Positions 31,895 through 40,104 of a stretch of 54,049 nt of DNA are shown in pieces. The number at the start of each line of letters is the position of its first letter. Within the stretch, counting starts at the first letter, position 1. The notes under the pieces are model-generated. The model searched no databases. It was not told the DNA's origin and was given only the letters and a program-made list of their open reading frames with translations. The translations under genes were made by a program, and so were the position numbers. Source of the DNA: Streptomyces sp. SA15 (GTDB lineage: Bacteria; Actinomycetota; Actinomycetes; Streptomycetales; Streptomycetaceae); assembly GCF_002291145.1 (NCBI RefSeq), contig NZ_NTGE01000207.1, positions 1-54,049 on the forward strand, written 5' to 3'.

Positions 31895-33679
31895 TCAGGC
31901 GGCGGCGGTGTCGTCGCCGCGCGTGGTGGTCAGTCGGCCGTCCTGGGCGCGGACGGCCATGCCGCCGGTGGTGAGGGTTTTGACGGCCTTGGACACGGAG
32001 CCCTTGGACAGGCCCGTGATCGTGGCCAGGTCCTTCTGGAGGACCGGTTCGTTGGCGGTCTCGATGGCCTTGAGGACGCGGGCGACGGCGCTGTCCGTGG
32101 CGGGCTCATCCGGCGCCGTGGTCTTGACGAGGGTGAGCGTCGGGGCGCCCGCGGCTTTCACTGTGGGAGCGACCGTGCGGGACCAGGGGGTGCGGTCGGG
32201 CAGGGCGATGACGACGGCCTTGTCCATGTAGCGGACCTTGACCGGGTCGGGCTTGCGCTTGCCGTCCCGGATCAACGCCACACCCGGCACTGGGAGTTCG
32301 TCGGCGTTCCAGCCCTTGGCCTGTGCGTCCTCCCCGAGCACCACGCGGGCTTCGGCCGGCGTGCGCACCGAGAGGCAGATGGCAATGCCGATCTGCGGGG
32401 CGATCTGCTTGGGGATGCCGTCACCGATGGTCGGCTTCTGCGTCATCCACCACAGATCGATGCACGCCGCGCGGCCCATCCGCGCGATGGACTCCAGCCC
32501 CGGCAGAGCCGACCGGTTCACGGTGCGGGTCTTGCCGTCACTGGTCTCGGTCTCGTACGGGACCTTGTCGGCGGCCGTCATGACCTCGGCACCCTCGTCG
32601 ACGACGACCGTGATGCGCGGCCGGTCCGCCGTGGGGGTCCACGTGTCCTGGCCCTTGGGCAGGATGCTGAGCCGTTCCAGCATCTCCGTCTCCAGCTCGT
32701 CAACCAGGTCGACGACGTCACGGGGCGTGGAGGCGACGCGGGCACGGTGGTCCCACAACCGGCCCTCCACCCGCTTGAGGTCGATGATGGCCAGCGCGTT
32801 CGCCTCCCCCTCGGAAGCGTCGAACAGCAGGGGCCGGGAGGCGACCGACTTACCGGCGCCGGAGCGTCCGGCGATCAGCAGTCGTTCCCCGAGCGGCACC
32901 GTGACCGCGTCGCCGGTGACGGTGTCGACTCCGAGGGAGCGTCGTTCGGGCGTCCACGCCAGGTCGTCGCCGTCGGCCGCGCTGCGGGTGCGCAGGATCA
33001 GTTCCGCCCACCCGCCGCGCTTGCCTGCCTTGATCTGCATGCGCAGGGTGGTGCGGGCCCCGAGCAGCGCCCGCACGTGCTCCTCGGCACTGCGGAGCTT
33101 GCTGGGGGTCCACTGGCCTTCGAGGCGGACGGCGCACACGATGCCCGACTCGGTCAGTGTCGGCCGTCCGGTCAGCGTGCCGGTGAGGCCGCGCTGTTCG
33201 GCGTGCTCCTTCCAGTGCTGCGGCTGGAGTCGCTTGAGCAGCGCGGCCTCTTCCGCGTTGGGCTTGAGCCCGTCGTCGTCGCGGTCGCGCACGATGGCCC
33301 ACACGATCGCGGCCGTGATGGCGGCGGCCACGGCGACGGCTGACCACAGCCACACCCGAGCCGGTACGGACGGCAGCCAGATGTATCCGGCGACGGCCGC
33401 ACCGATCGCGGTCTTGGACGCGAACAGCCACAGCGGGTCGGGCACCCGCCGCTTGGCGCTGCGCAGCTCCCGTTCCGCGCGGTGGCGGATGGGGGTGACG
33501 CCCTCGGGGTCGATGGCGCGTGCGGTGGCGAGCGCGCGCTTGGCGTCGCGCACCAGGGGCTTGCGGTCGGCGCGCAGGGCGCGGCGGCGCTCGGCTTCCT
33601 TGCGCCAGTGATCGGCCGTCCAGCGGGCGGCGGTTGCTGCGTACTGGCGGTGGGTCCGCCAGACTTGGGAGTGGCTCAC
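31895..33679 (-). CDS. traB: FtsK/SpoIIIE-type conjugative DNA translocase (TraB-like)
   Basis: 594 residues. N-terminal basic region, two membrane helices (about 88-104 and 108-130: AIGAAVAGYIWLPS and LWSAVAVAAAITAAIVWAIV), a linker, and a RecA-like motor with Walker A AGRSGAGKS and Walker B ITVVVDEGAEV. The C-terminus holds a winged-helix segment (VLQKDLATITGLSKGSVSKA), the usual DNA-recognition end of TraB. It differs from the element 1 TraB in length and detail. It moves double-stranded element DNA between hyphae. Prim-Pol lies 92 bp downstream. Confidence 0.93.
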   Translation of the reverse strand: MSHSQVWRTHRQYAATAARWTADHWRKEAERRRALRADRKPLVRDAKRALATARAIDPEGVTPIRHRAERELRSAKRRVPDPLWLFASKTAIGAAVAGYIWLPSVPARVWLWSAVAVAAAITAAIVWAIVRDRDDDGLKPNAEEAALLKRLQPQHWKEHAEQRGLTGTLTGRPTLTESGIVCAVRLEGQWTPSKLRSAEEHVRALLGARTTLRMQIKAGKRGGWAELILRTRSAADGDDLAWTPERRSLGVDTVTGDAVTVPLGERLLIAGRSGAGKSVASRPLLFDASEGEANALAIIDLKRVEGRLWDHRARVASTPRDVVDLVDELETEMLERLSILPKGQDTWTPTADRPRITVVVDEGAEVMTAADKVPYETETSDGKTRTVNRSALPGLESIARMGRAACIDLWWMTQKPTIGDGIPKQIAPQIGIAICLSVRTPAEARVVLGEDAQAKGWNADELPVPGVALIRDGKRKPDPVKVRYMDKAVVIALPDRTPWSRTVAPTVKAAGAPTLTLVKTTAPDEPATDSAVARVLKAIETANEPVLQKDLATITGLSKGSVSKAVKTLTTGGMAVRAQDGRLTTTRGDDTAAA

Positions 33680-33986
33680 GGGTTCCTCATTTCCGGGATG
33701 GTGGGTCGGTGGTGACGGGCCCTGCGACGGCCCGTCACCACACGCGCGCGTTACGCGGAGTGAGCGTGTTTCCGGTTTCCTCGGTTTCCGAGGCGGCCCC
33801 TAAGCGCGTGCGCGCGAGGACGGAAACTTCCGTCACGCAGCGTCGCTACGGGGTCTCTCGCGGCCCGGCACGCTTCGGGGGGTGTCAACCCATACGGAAG
33901 GGGTGTCAGGCGCTCTACGCGCCGCCTACGGCTCCCGCCCCCGTTCCAGGGCGGGCGGAAGCCGTAGGCGGACGCTCGGGCATGGA
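33680..33986. other. Intergenic region upstream of traB with hairpin
   Basis: About 300 bp. CCGCCTACGGCT (33922-33933) pairs perfectly with AGCCGTAGGCGG (33960-33971), with an inner CCCGCC/GGCGGG helix, a likely terminator for the minus-strand genes ending at 33987. The rest, including TTTCCGGTTTCCTCGGTTTCC at 33768-33788 (a TTTCCG-type repeat), may carry the traB promoter. Confidence 0.6.
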
Positions 33987-34298
33987 TCAGTTGCTCTTCG
34001 AGCGGGCGAGTTTGAGGGTGATGCCGCCGATGCCGATCGGCCCGGCGGTCTGGGCGATGACGGTGACCGTGTGTGCGGCGGCGTCGAGCAGCGCACACAG
34101 CGCGGCGACCAGTCCCCAGCCGCCCATGGCGGCTGCCCCGGCGACGACGACCGGGAACAGGTAGTGGCGCAGCGCGCGTCCGGTCGGGTCGGTGGCGTGA
34201 ACGACGATGACGACGGGTTGTCCGGTGGCCTCGGCGCGGCGGTAGGCGTCGGCGGGTATGTGCGGGGCGACGATCCCCGGCGGGTCACGGTGGGCCAT
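33987..34298 (-). CDS. Small membrane protein (Spd-type)
   Basis: 103 residues with two hydrophobic segments in the centre (YLFPVVVAGAAAMGGWGLVA, then ALLDAAAHTVTVIAQTAG) and a basic C-terminus. It is a recurrent gene of Prim-Pol-type AICEs next to the zinc-binding protein. Probable role in intra-mycelial spread. A hairpin follows its stop. Confidence 0.7.
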   Translation of the reverse strand: MAHRDPPGIVAPHIPADAYRRAEATGQPVVIVVHATDPTGRALRHYLFPVVVAGAAAMGGWGLVAALCALLDAAAHTVTVIAQTAGPIGIGGITLKLARSKSN

Positions 34299-34316
34299 CA
34301 GGGCTCTCCCTCGGGA

Positions 34317-34658
34317 TCAGTTGGAGTCGGCGCAGGGGACACAGGCACCGAGCGAGGTGGGGATGACGTATCCGGCATCGCGCCGACAGGAAGGGCAGAT
34401 CCGCCGCGCACGGTTGGCGCGGGCGAGCGCGGCCCACCGTCCCGGCGTCATCGGCCGGACGGGCTTGGCCGCGTCGATGCGGTAGAGGTAGGCGACCAGC
34501 GGGCCCCGCCGTCGGCGGGGACGCTGGAGTTCGGCGGCCACGTCCTGACCACCCGGACGCAGCCCCATCGCGCGGAGCTGCCGACGGGTAGCCAGACCGT
34601 CAGGGGCGAGCCGCCACCGGTACACAGGAAGAGACCCACTGGCCGATGCCGTGGTCAT
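34317..34658 (-). CDS. RRQRL-type zinc-binding protein
   Basis: 113 residues. LATRRQLRAMGLRPGG is the conserved N-terminal signature and CPSCRRDAGYVIPTSLGAC...C the C-terminal zinc-binding part (four Cys). This matches a family found only in actinomycete elements. It starts in an ATGA overlap with the preceding DUF2637 gene. Confidence 0.8.
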   Translation of the reverse strand: MTTASASGSLPVYRWRLAPDGLATRRQLRAMGLRPGGQDVAAELQRPRRRRGPLVAYLYRIDAAKPVRPMTPGRWAALARANRARRICPSCRRDAGYVIPTSLGACVPCADSN

Positions 34659-35668
34659 CAGCGACCCGTGCCGGCCAGATCAACCGGAACGCCGTTGACG
34701 GGCCCACGGAGTTCGGCGTACCGGGAAGAGACCCACCCGACCGACCAGCCGCACAGCTCGGCAGCGGTCCGCACCGACAGGCCCTCGGCATGGGCGGCGG
34801 CCACGATGGCGCGCGCGTCGTCCTCGGGCAGCTTCTCCGTGGCGGGGCCGCCGGACAGCAGCGCGGCCCGTTCACGCGCGGCCCGCTGCTCCCGCTCAGC
34901 CTGCTCACGACGCTCCCGCTCCAGACGCTCGGCCCGCTCCCGCTCAGCGCGTTCGGCGGCCTCCCGCTCACGGCGTTCACGCTCCCGCTCACGCTGTTCA
35001 CGCTCGCGCTCCAGGCGTTCACGCTCCTCGCGCTCGGCACGCTCGCGAGCCTGCTCGCGCTCGCGTTCCTCGCGCCGTGCGGCAGCTTCCCGCTCGGCCT
35101 GTTCACGGGCCATGAGCGCTTCGTGCTCACGCTGTTCACGCGCCAGCGCCGCAGTGTGCTCGCGTTCCTCGCGGGCCCGCCGCGCGGCCTCGTCACGCCG
35201 CTCGGCAGCCGCGCGTTCGCGGGCTTCCCGCTCGGCTTGCTGCTTGGCCTCCAGCGCCACCACGGCGGCGGTGATCGCGCGCCGGTAGGCGAGTCCGGTC
35301 TCTGCCGTGACGATCAGCAGCAGCGGCGCGACCGCGTGCACAGCCACGCCCACCAGGTCGTTTTTCAGTGCGGAGTCGGCGACGTTGAGGGCGAGCGTCA
35401 TGCAGCCGGTCATCCACCGCAGGGCGATGGGCCACCGTCCGCCGTTGCCCCCCAGCCGGGCGAGCACCGCATCCAGCCGGACCACGATGACCACGGCGGC
35501 ATCCACCACGAGGGGAAGGATGGGCGCGGTCCAGTCCCACTTGTCGGGGGTGTGCTCGGCCGCGAGGGGAGTGACGGTGAGGATCGAGTAGAGCATCGCG
35601 CCCGCCACGATCAGCCACGTGCCAGCCGACAGCGCCCGCTCCGCTGAACGGATCTGAACGGCGTTCAT
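34658..35668 (-). CDS. DUF2637 membrane protein with long charged coiled coil and C-terminal HTH
   Basis: 336 residues from the ATG at 35668, which has GGAGGTGAGCGC immediately upstream; the frame is open further back without signal. Four membrane helices lie in the first ~135 residues (LIVAGAMLYSILTVTPLA, LPLVVDAAVVIVVRL, AVHAVAPLLLIVTAETG). Then ~120 residues are almost only Glu, Arg and Ala (REREQRERERE-type), a very long cytoplasmic coiled coil. The C-terminus (DARAIVAAAHAEGLSVRTAA) is a helix-turn-helix. It is larger than the element 1 homologue at 22845. Confidence 0.85.
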   Translation of the reverse strand: MNAVQIRSAERALSAGTWLIVAGAMLYSILTVTPLAAEHTPDKWDWTAPILPLVVDAAVVIVVRLDAVLARLGGNGGRWPIALRWMTGCMTLALNVADSALKNDLVGVAVHAVAPLLLIVTAETGLAYRRAITAAVVALEAKQQAEREARERAAAERRDEAARRAREEREHTAALAREQREHEALMAREQAEREAAARREEREREQARERAEREERERLEREREQRERERERREREAAERAERERAERLERERREQAEREQRAARERAALLSGGPATEKLPEDDARAIVAAAHAEGLSVRTAAELCGWSVGWVSSRYAELRGPVNGVPVDLAGTGR

Positions 35669-35961
35669 GCGCTCACCTCCGACCATGAACGGACCCGGAT
35701 CGCGGCGATCAGCACGACCGGGGAGGCGGGGTCGTCGGGGTTCTCGCTGTCCTCGGTCCACGTCCACTCAGCGCCCGGTACCGGCTCGAACCCGAGCACG
35801 CTGAGCGCGTCCGTGCGGTCCGTGAACGTCGGCACCGTGCGCCCGAACCGGTGCTCCGGCCACCTCTCGGTGGTGTTCATCAGCACCACGTACAGACGCC
35901 AGCGGCCCTCACGAACGGACATCTGCGCGGTGAACTCCCGCGCGCTCTTCTGTCCGCTCAC
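35665..35961 (-). CDS. DUF6303-like protein
   Basis: 98 residues: VREGRWRLYVVLMNTTERWP, then RTDALSVLGFEPVPGAEWTW. I recognise it as the type usually annotated DUF6303 in AICEs. It overlaps its neighbours by 4 bp on both sides (ATGA). Function unknown. Confidence 0.7.
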   Translation of the reverse strand: MSGQKSAREFTAQMSVREGRWRLYVVLMNTTERWPEHRFGRTVPTFTDRTDALSVLGFEPVPGAEWTWTEDSENPDDPASPVVLIAAIRVRSWSEVSA

Positions 35962-36215
35962 GCCGCGCCGCCCCGGTGCGCCTCGGTGGCCTGGTTCGCC
36001 AGCGCGGTGAGGAGCCGACGGCGGGCCCGGCGGATACGCCGGATGTCCAGCTCCGTGGGGGTGCGGTCAAGCGTGATGATCTGCGCGTCCAGCAGGTCAA
36101 CGTCCGCAAGGATCACGGGCATCTCCCGCTCGATCGCGTCCAGCTCCGCATTCGTCGGCTCCATGAAGTCGGCGAACGCGGTAACAGCGTCCTGAACAGT
36201 GACGATGTGGCTCAT
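35958..36215 (-). CDS. DUF6284-like protein, first gene of the minus-strand operon
   Basis: 85 residues, helical: HIVTVQDAVTAFADFMEPTN, then LDRTPTELDIRRIRRARRRL. It matches the short helical proteins annotated DUF6284. AGAGGAA precedes the ATG. It is first in a tightly overlapping operon (36215 down to 33987) whose promoter must lie in the 36216-36660 region beside the GntR operators. Confidence 0.72.
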   Translation of the reverse strand: MSHIVTVQDAVTAFADFMEPTNAELDAIEREMPVILADVDLLDAQIITLDRTPTELDIRRIRRARRRLLTALANQATEAHRGGAA

Positions 36216-36251
36216 TGGGTCGTGTTCCTCTCAGGTGGAACGGCCCGAACA

Positions 36252-36284
36252 GCACCCCCCCGGAGTTGCCCCTCCGGGGGGTGC
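36252..36284 (-). promoter_or_regulatory. Leader hairpin before the DUF6284 gene
   Basis: GCACCCCCC (36252-36260 region) pairs with GGGGGGTGC (36276-36284), with an inner GGAG/CTCC; one bulged C. It is 37 nt or more upstream of the start at 36215 on the minus strand and could act as an attenuator or mRNA stabiliser. Confidence 0.5.
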
Positions 36285-36344
36285 GCGCCGTTCTTGGAGA
36301 AAGCCGCGTGTCACACGCGGTGCGGCCACTGAGCAGCGGCCGAA

Positions 36345-36390
36345 GTGCCCCGGACCGGACTCGAACCGATCGGGTTGCCGTACGGGGCAC
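36345..36390 (-). ncRNA. tRNA-like acceptor plus T-arm structure (not a full tRNA)
   Basis: On the minus strand GTGCCCCG and CGGGGCAC form a perfect 8-bp helix enclosing a T-arm, ATCGG-TTCGAGT-CCGGT, with a canonical TTCGAGT loop. Only about 12 nt separate the 5' acceptor strand from the T-arm, so there is no D-arm or anticodon arm. It may be a tRNA relic of an earlier att site, a tRNA mimic in the operon leader, or chance. Confidence 0.45.
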
Positions 36391-36556
36391 GCCGGTCTTC
36401 TCCGCCTTGTTTCCGACCCCTTCGGGCAGGCGGACCACGGGTTACCGGCAGTTCCCTGTGTGAAGTTCTCAAGGCGCTTGCGCTTCCTTCGAGCCCGTTT
36501 CACGGAGCCCTCCGGTCGACATAGGAGCAGCCCAATAGGGACGCTCCGGGCTCGCT

Positions 36557-36629
36557 GTCCTAGGACTGCGGGCTGTTGAGTAAGACCATGCCGCACAGTC
36601 CCAGGACTGTCAACAGTCCTGGGACTGTG
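36557..36629. promoter_or_regulatory. GntR operators of element 2
   Basis: CACAGTCCCAGGACTGT (36594-36610) and its exact reverse complement (36613-36629) are separated by 2 bp; a third, shorter palindrome GTCCTAGGAC is at 36557-36566. All share AGTCC-NN-GGACT. They lie 32 bp upstream of the GntR gene, whose promoter and probably the divergent operon promoter they control. Confidence 0.85.
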
Positions 36630-36660
36630 CTTCACTGGTCGAAGTCGAGAGGAGTGCTGC

Positions 36661-37455
36661 ATGGCGCCTAAGTGGCGAGAGCTTGCGGACCGACTGGCCG
36701 AACAGATCAGGAATGGCGAGTACGCGCCCGGTGCCCAGTTGCCGCAGATCAGGGACCTAGTGGAAGCGGGCGAAGGCTCGAAGTCCACGGTCCATGCGGC
36801 CTACAAGGCGTTGGAAGCCGAAGGGCTGGTCACGTCGTCGCGTGGACACGGCACGGTCGTCCGTGAGCGGGCCCCGCTCAAGCGGCTCGGTATCGCGCGA
36901 TACGACAAGGCCAAGTGGCGGGACGGCGATGAAGTGGCGTTCATCGCGGACCGCGTGGCGTCCGGACGTACATACAAGCGGAACGAACAGACTCAGACCG
37001 TCAGCCGTGTGCCGGCGTCGGCCGCCGTCGCTCAGGCGCACGGTCTGCCGGAAGGTGCGGAGGTCTACGCACGTGCGCGCGTGGTCAAGGAAGGCTCGCA
37101 GCCGACGCACACGCTGACCAGCTACTACCGTCTTGAGCACGTGGAAGGGACGCGCATCGTCGACCCGACACCGGGGCCCGCCGGCCGGGGCGGTGGCTTC
37201 CGTGTCCTGTACGACGCCGGATACGAGATCGACCACATGCAGGAAACGCTGTTCGCGCGGATCCCCACGGCGGATGAAGCCCAGCTCCTTCAGCTCGCGC
37301 CGGGCGAATGGGTGGTGGAGCTCCACCGGACGACCTACACGGCCGACGGCACCGTGGTGGAATTCGCGATCGGCGTTCACGCGGCGACACGCTTCGCATG
37401 GACGTACGACTTCAAGGTTCCCGACTCAGCGAAAGTGGAGGACGAGAGCAAGTGA
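36661..37455 (+). CDS. GntR/UTRA repressor of element 2
   Basis: 264 residues: winged helix (residues ~3-70: WRELADRLAEQIRNGEYAPG, EGSKSTVHAAYKALEAEG, GHGTVV) and UTRA domain (~95-255). AGAGGAG precedes the ATG. The palindromic operators at 36557-36629 sit in front of it. It is divergent from the transfer operon, as expected for the element's copy-number and transfer repressor. Its 3' end overlaps the YdcF-like gene, so they form one operon. Confidence 0.88.
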   Translation: MAPKWRELADRLAEQIRNGEYAPGAQLPQIRDLVEAGEGSKSTVHAAYKALEAEGLVTSSRGHGTVVRERAPLKRLGIARYDKAKWRDGDEVAFIADRVASGRTYKRNEQTQTVSRVPASAAVAQAHGLPEGAEVYARARVVKEGSQPTHTLTSYYRLEHVEGTRIVDPTPGPAGRGGGFRVLYDAGYEIDHMQETLFARIPTADEAQLLQLAPGEWVVELHRTTYTADGTVVEFAIGVHAATRFAWTYDFKVPDSAKVEDESK

Positions 37456-38117
37456 TCTCAGCACAGGCATGGGTCGACGCTCAACGGCTCTGGGACTTCC
37501 AGCAGATGGGCCACGACGTGCGCCCATGCTCTGTCGCGATCGGACTCGGCAGTCATGACCTCGGAGTCGCAGACACAACCGCTGATCTCTACCACCGCGG
37601 CATGGTGCCGCTGATCGTCTTCACCGGGGCGACCAGCCGCACCACGCGCGAGCGCATGCCTCGTGGAGAGGCCGAGCACTACCGCAAGCGTGCAATGGAG
37701 CTGGGGGTGCCGGCCGATGCGATCCTCGTTGAGCCGCGGGCCCGGAACACGGGGGAGAACATCCGCTTCTCCCGCGCGCTACTCGAAGAGCGCCAGGCCC
37801 CTGTGTCATCCGTCCTGCTGATCAGCAAGCCGTACGAGGAACGACGGGCTTATGCGACCGCGCGCAAGCTGTGGCCTGGAGTCGAGTGGCTCAGCGCGTC
37901 CACCCGCATGACCCTGACTGAGTACGTCGATTCCATCGGGGACGCGCGTCTAGTGATCGACATGTTGGTCGGCGCGCAGCAGCGGCTCATGATCTACCCG
38001 CAGCAGGGATTCATGATCGAGCAGCACATTCCCGATGACGTGGCCGCAGCGTACGAGCGCCTGCGCGACGCCGGTTTCACGAGCCGACTCGTGCCGGACA
38101 CCGCAGAACGGAAATGA
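37452..38117 (+). CDS. YdcF/DUF218-family protein
   Basis: 221 residues from GTG 37452, overlapping the GntR stop (GTGA). DUF218 landmarks: VAIGLGSHDLGVADTTADLY, PLIVFTGATSRT, GEAEHYRKRAMELGVPADAI and EPRARNTGENI, then LLISKPYEERR. The family includes ElyC and SanA and a set of predicted cytosolic enzymes of unknown chemistry; there is no membrane helix here. Pairing with GntR regulators is common in Streptomyces elements. Substrate unknown. Confidence 0.85.
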   Translation: MISAQAWVDAQRLWDFQQMGHDVRPCSVAIGLGSHDLGVADTTADLYHRGMVPLIVFTGATSRTTRERMPRGEAEHYRKRAMELGVPADAILVEPRARNTGENIRFSRALLEERQAPVSSVLLISKPYEERRAYATARKLWPGVEWLSASTRMTLTEYVDSIGDARLVIDMLVGAQQRLMIYPQQGFMIEQHIPDDVAAAYERLRDAGFTSRLVPDTAERK

Positions 38118-38275
38118 CGGCGTCGAGTGAGCCTGTGGTGCGCGCTGTGGCCACCTCCTGGCCAGCATGGGGTGCCACGCGCGCTCTGCAGAGCGATAGG
38201 CGCAGGTCAAGCAAGGTTCTGGTGTGGAGAACCGGCTGGTCTTAGAGGCCACCCTGTCCGCGCGCGGTAAGACTC

Positions 38276-38360
38276 TCCCTACTTCATCAAGGCGCTCCTG
38301 CCGCGCGCGGCGCGGCGGCGCGCGGCCCGTCGTCCTGGCCGCCGCTCCTGTCTTCGCCCC
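38276..38360 (-). other. Two-part non-coding locus shared by both elements, copy 2
   Basis: On the minus strand: GGGGCGAAGACAGGAG (38360-38345), a 52-nt GC-rich self-complementary spacer, then CCTTGATGAAGTAGGGA (38292-38276). The order and orientation relative to the transfer genes are the same as at 19354-19431. Confidence 0.65.
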
Positions 38361-38536
38361 GCTCCGGCCCGGCAGTCGGCCACGCGCTCAGCGGTGGGTG
38401 TGGCGGGGGTGAACCCCGCGGGGGCGCGGGCGGCGAGTTCCGTGCACGTCAGAACGATGCCTCCGGCGGGGGCGCAACGACGCCGGGATGGACGGGGGCT
38501 GCAGGCGGGTGCGGGCACGTCGTGGCGGGCGTGGGG

Positions 38537-38689
38537 AGCTGCTATCCCGTGTGTCGTCGACCCAGGCGAAGCCGAGCAGACACGGGTCCTGGCGTCCAGG
38601 TCGTTCGTACAGTGGCGCGCTCCACCTGGACGCCAGGACCCGCGCCCGCTCCACGTACGTGTGGGTCGACGGCACACGGGATAGCAGCT
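38537..38689. repeat. Nested cruciform / long inverted repeat
   Basis: Outer arms 38537-38564 and 38662-38689 pair over 28 nt with one mismatch; inner arms 38584-38601 and 38624-38641 pair perfectly over 18 nt (GGGTCCTGGCGTCCAGGT). It is the element 2 counterpart of 19116-19281. Candidate single-strand origin, transfer locus or structured RNA. Confidence 0.8.
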
Positions 38690-38761
38690 TGGGGAAGGCG
38701 GTGGGCAGGGGTACGGGGGTCAGCAGCCAGCGCGAGGGGCCAGACCTCGCGATATCAAGCA

Positions 38762-39589
38762 TTAAAGAGCATCAGTGATCGCTTGAAGGTCCTTACTGCG
38801 CCTTCCGGGCAGGCCGAGCATATATCTCAAATTCTTTAGGTTGACCTCGGCGCATTCCCTCACTTCGGGATCTTCCCGTAGAGTCTCCCAATGGCCCGGA
38901 GGAGATAGTTCCCCTGGAAGCGAGATGAGAATCACATCTGATCTGACTGACGCTTTCGCATCAAAATGCAGCTCAAGCGTGAACCGAAAGATGACTCCGT
39001 CGGCGTATGGGTTTTCAGTGTCCAATCCGGCTTCAATCCTGACGCGGGTCGCTTCGTTCGGCTTCAGATAGTCGTGCATTTCCGTCGATATTTCAAATCT
39101 CGACTTCTTGGGAGATGTTGGAAAGGTCATCTTGTACGTGCTCGATACCGGAAGGGGGGCTCCCTCGAGGCAGGGGTCGATTTTTCGCCAGTCACTTACC
39201 TGCGCGATCACCCTCTTTAGTACGGATGTTTTTTTGCCGATGTTTCGAATCTTCACGTCCAGGAACACGGCCTCCACTCCGCGCTCTTCTGTGCTGACGT
39301 CCACAAGTTCTAGCTTCGACAATCCGCTTGTATCTGCCTCCGGGCTTGCGGTGTGAGGTGTCGGCTCCGGGGGCGGTTCCGCAGGTTCGAGAACATGCGT
39401 CAACAGGATGGCTGCTAGTGTGCCTATAAACGCGATCAACGCCGCAATGATGGTGGCTCGCTCAGGTGTAATTATGCGCCCACCTCGGCGGGGACTATGT
39501 TCGGAGTCCCGATTCGCTGAAGGGATCACGGATACCTCGCATGTCTCCGACCGTCGGCTGTGTTTCCTCATTTGCACGAAATCGCACAA
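38762..39589 (-). CDS. Single-pass membrane protein with beta-sandwich-like domain, unknown
   Basis: 275 residues, or about 269 if the ATG at 39571 is used. After a basic N-terminus comes one membrane helix (ATIIAALIAFIGTLAAILLT, about 45-65), a Pro-rich spacer and a ~170-residue beta-rich domain (VFLDVKIRNIGKKTSVLKRV, then VRIEAGLDTENPYADG). G+C is lower than in the backbone (for example 39061-39260). Recent cargo of element 2; possible immunity or phage-exclusion function, not shown. Confidence 0.6.
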   Translation of the reverse strand: MCDFVQMRKHSRRSETCEVSVIPSANRDSEHSPRRGGRIITPERATIIAALIAFIGTLAAILLTHVLEPAEPPPEPTPHTASPEADTSGLSKLELVDVSTEERGVEAVFLDVKIRNIGKKTSVLKRVIAQVSDWRKIDPCLEGAPLPVSSTYKMTFPTSPKKSRFEISTEMHDYLKPNEATRVRIEAGLDTENPYADGVIFRFTLELHFDAKASVRSDVILISLPGELSPPGHWETLREDPEVRECAEVNLKNLRYMLGLPGRRSKDLQAITDAL

Positions 39590-40104
39590 TTGTTAGGCCA
39601 GGTAGCAGCACCCCGCTCCCTGCGCGTGGAGGCGTTGACGGTGGCCCTAATTCGCCGACTCCAGTCTCCGCGTAGGTCCTCTCCTGAGCATTGATAGCTA
39701 CGCCGGACGAGTCAGCGCTTGCACGGTGTTGCGGCGAATGATCGCGGTGGCTGCGGGGCAGGCCGCCCGGCAATGGGAGCGCCCCGCCAGCCGCGGCAGC
39801 CGCACGTAAGCCGGGAACGATCGGCCGGGATGTACAGCACCCCCGTACCGCAACCCAGCAACCGCCCCCGTCCGGTAGCGTCCCTACGGGACTCGCAGCG
39901 ACCGGAATGACCGTCGGTGACCGATCCGGCTAGAGCTACGGATCAGAAGGCTTCTGACATCCAAGGCTGACATCAACGACCCCGGACGGGGGCGCACACC
40001 AGTGACTCTGTCCGGCCGTCGCTCCAGTCGACGACAGCAGCCGGAGCGGGCTCGGATCGAACTCCTAAGGCGGGGATCGCGACTGCACGTGGTGGTCACC
40101 CTTA
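39590..40104. other. Intergenic stretch before the insertion sequence
   Basis: About 515 bp. No credible gene. It must include the promoter of the minus-strand membrane protein gene. The IS at 40105 inserted at its right end. Confidence 0.4.

Larger units (their letters stand above)
36216..36660. other. Divergent control region of element 2
   Basis: About 445 bp. It holds a C/G-rich hairpin (36252-36284) and a small palindrome CCGCGTG/CACGCGG (36304-36320) just before the minus operon, the tRNA-like structure at 36345-36390, and the GntR operators at 36557-36629. No protein gene is seen in it. Confidence 0.6.
38118..38761. other. Non-coding GC-rich structured region of element 2
   Basis: About 640 bp without a credible gene. 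It contains the palindrome CGCTCTGCAGAGCG (38182-38195), the shared two-part locus (38276-38360), several GC-rich hairpins and the nested cruciform at 38537-38689. The ORFs drawn through it are consequences of the symmetry. Confidence 0.6.

Noticed and set aside
31808..33343. 511-codon plus-strand ORF
   Set aside because: Antisense to the element 2 TraB gene, which has clear Walker motifs and membrane helices.
36341..36420. A complete tRNA gene on the minus strand
   Set aside because: Only acceptor and T-arm are present; there is no room for D- and anticodon arms.
38279..38762. Several overlapping ORFs of 96-132 codons in both directions
   Set aside because: They arise from inverted-repeat symmetry and GC-rich hairpins; none has a ribosome site or family resemblance.
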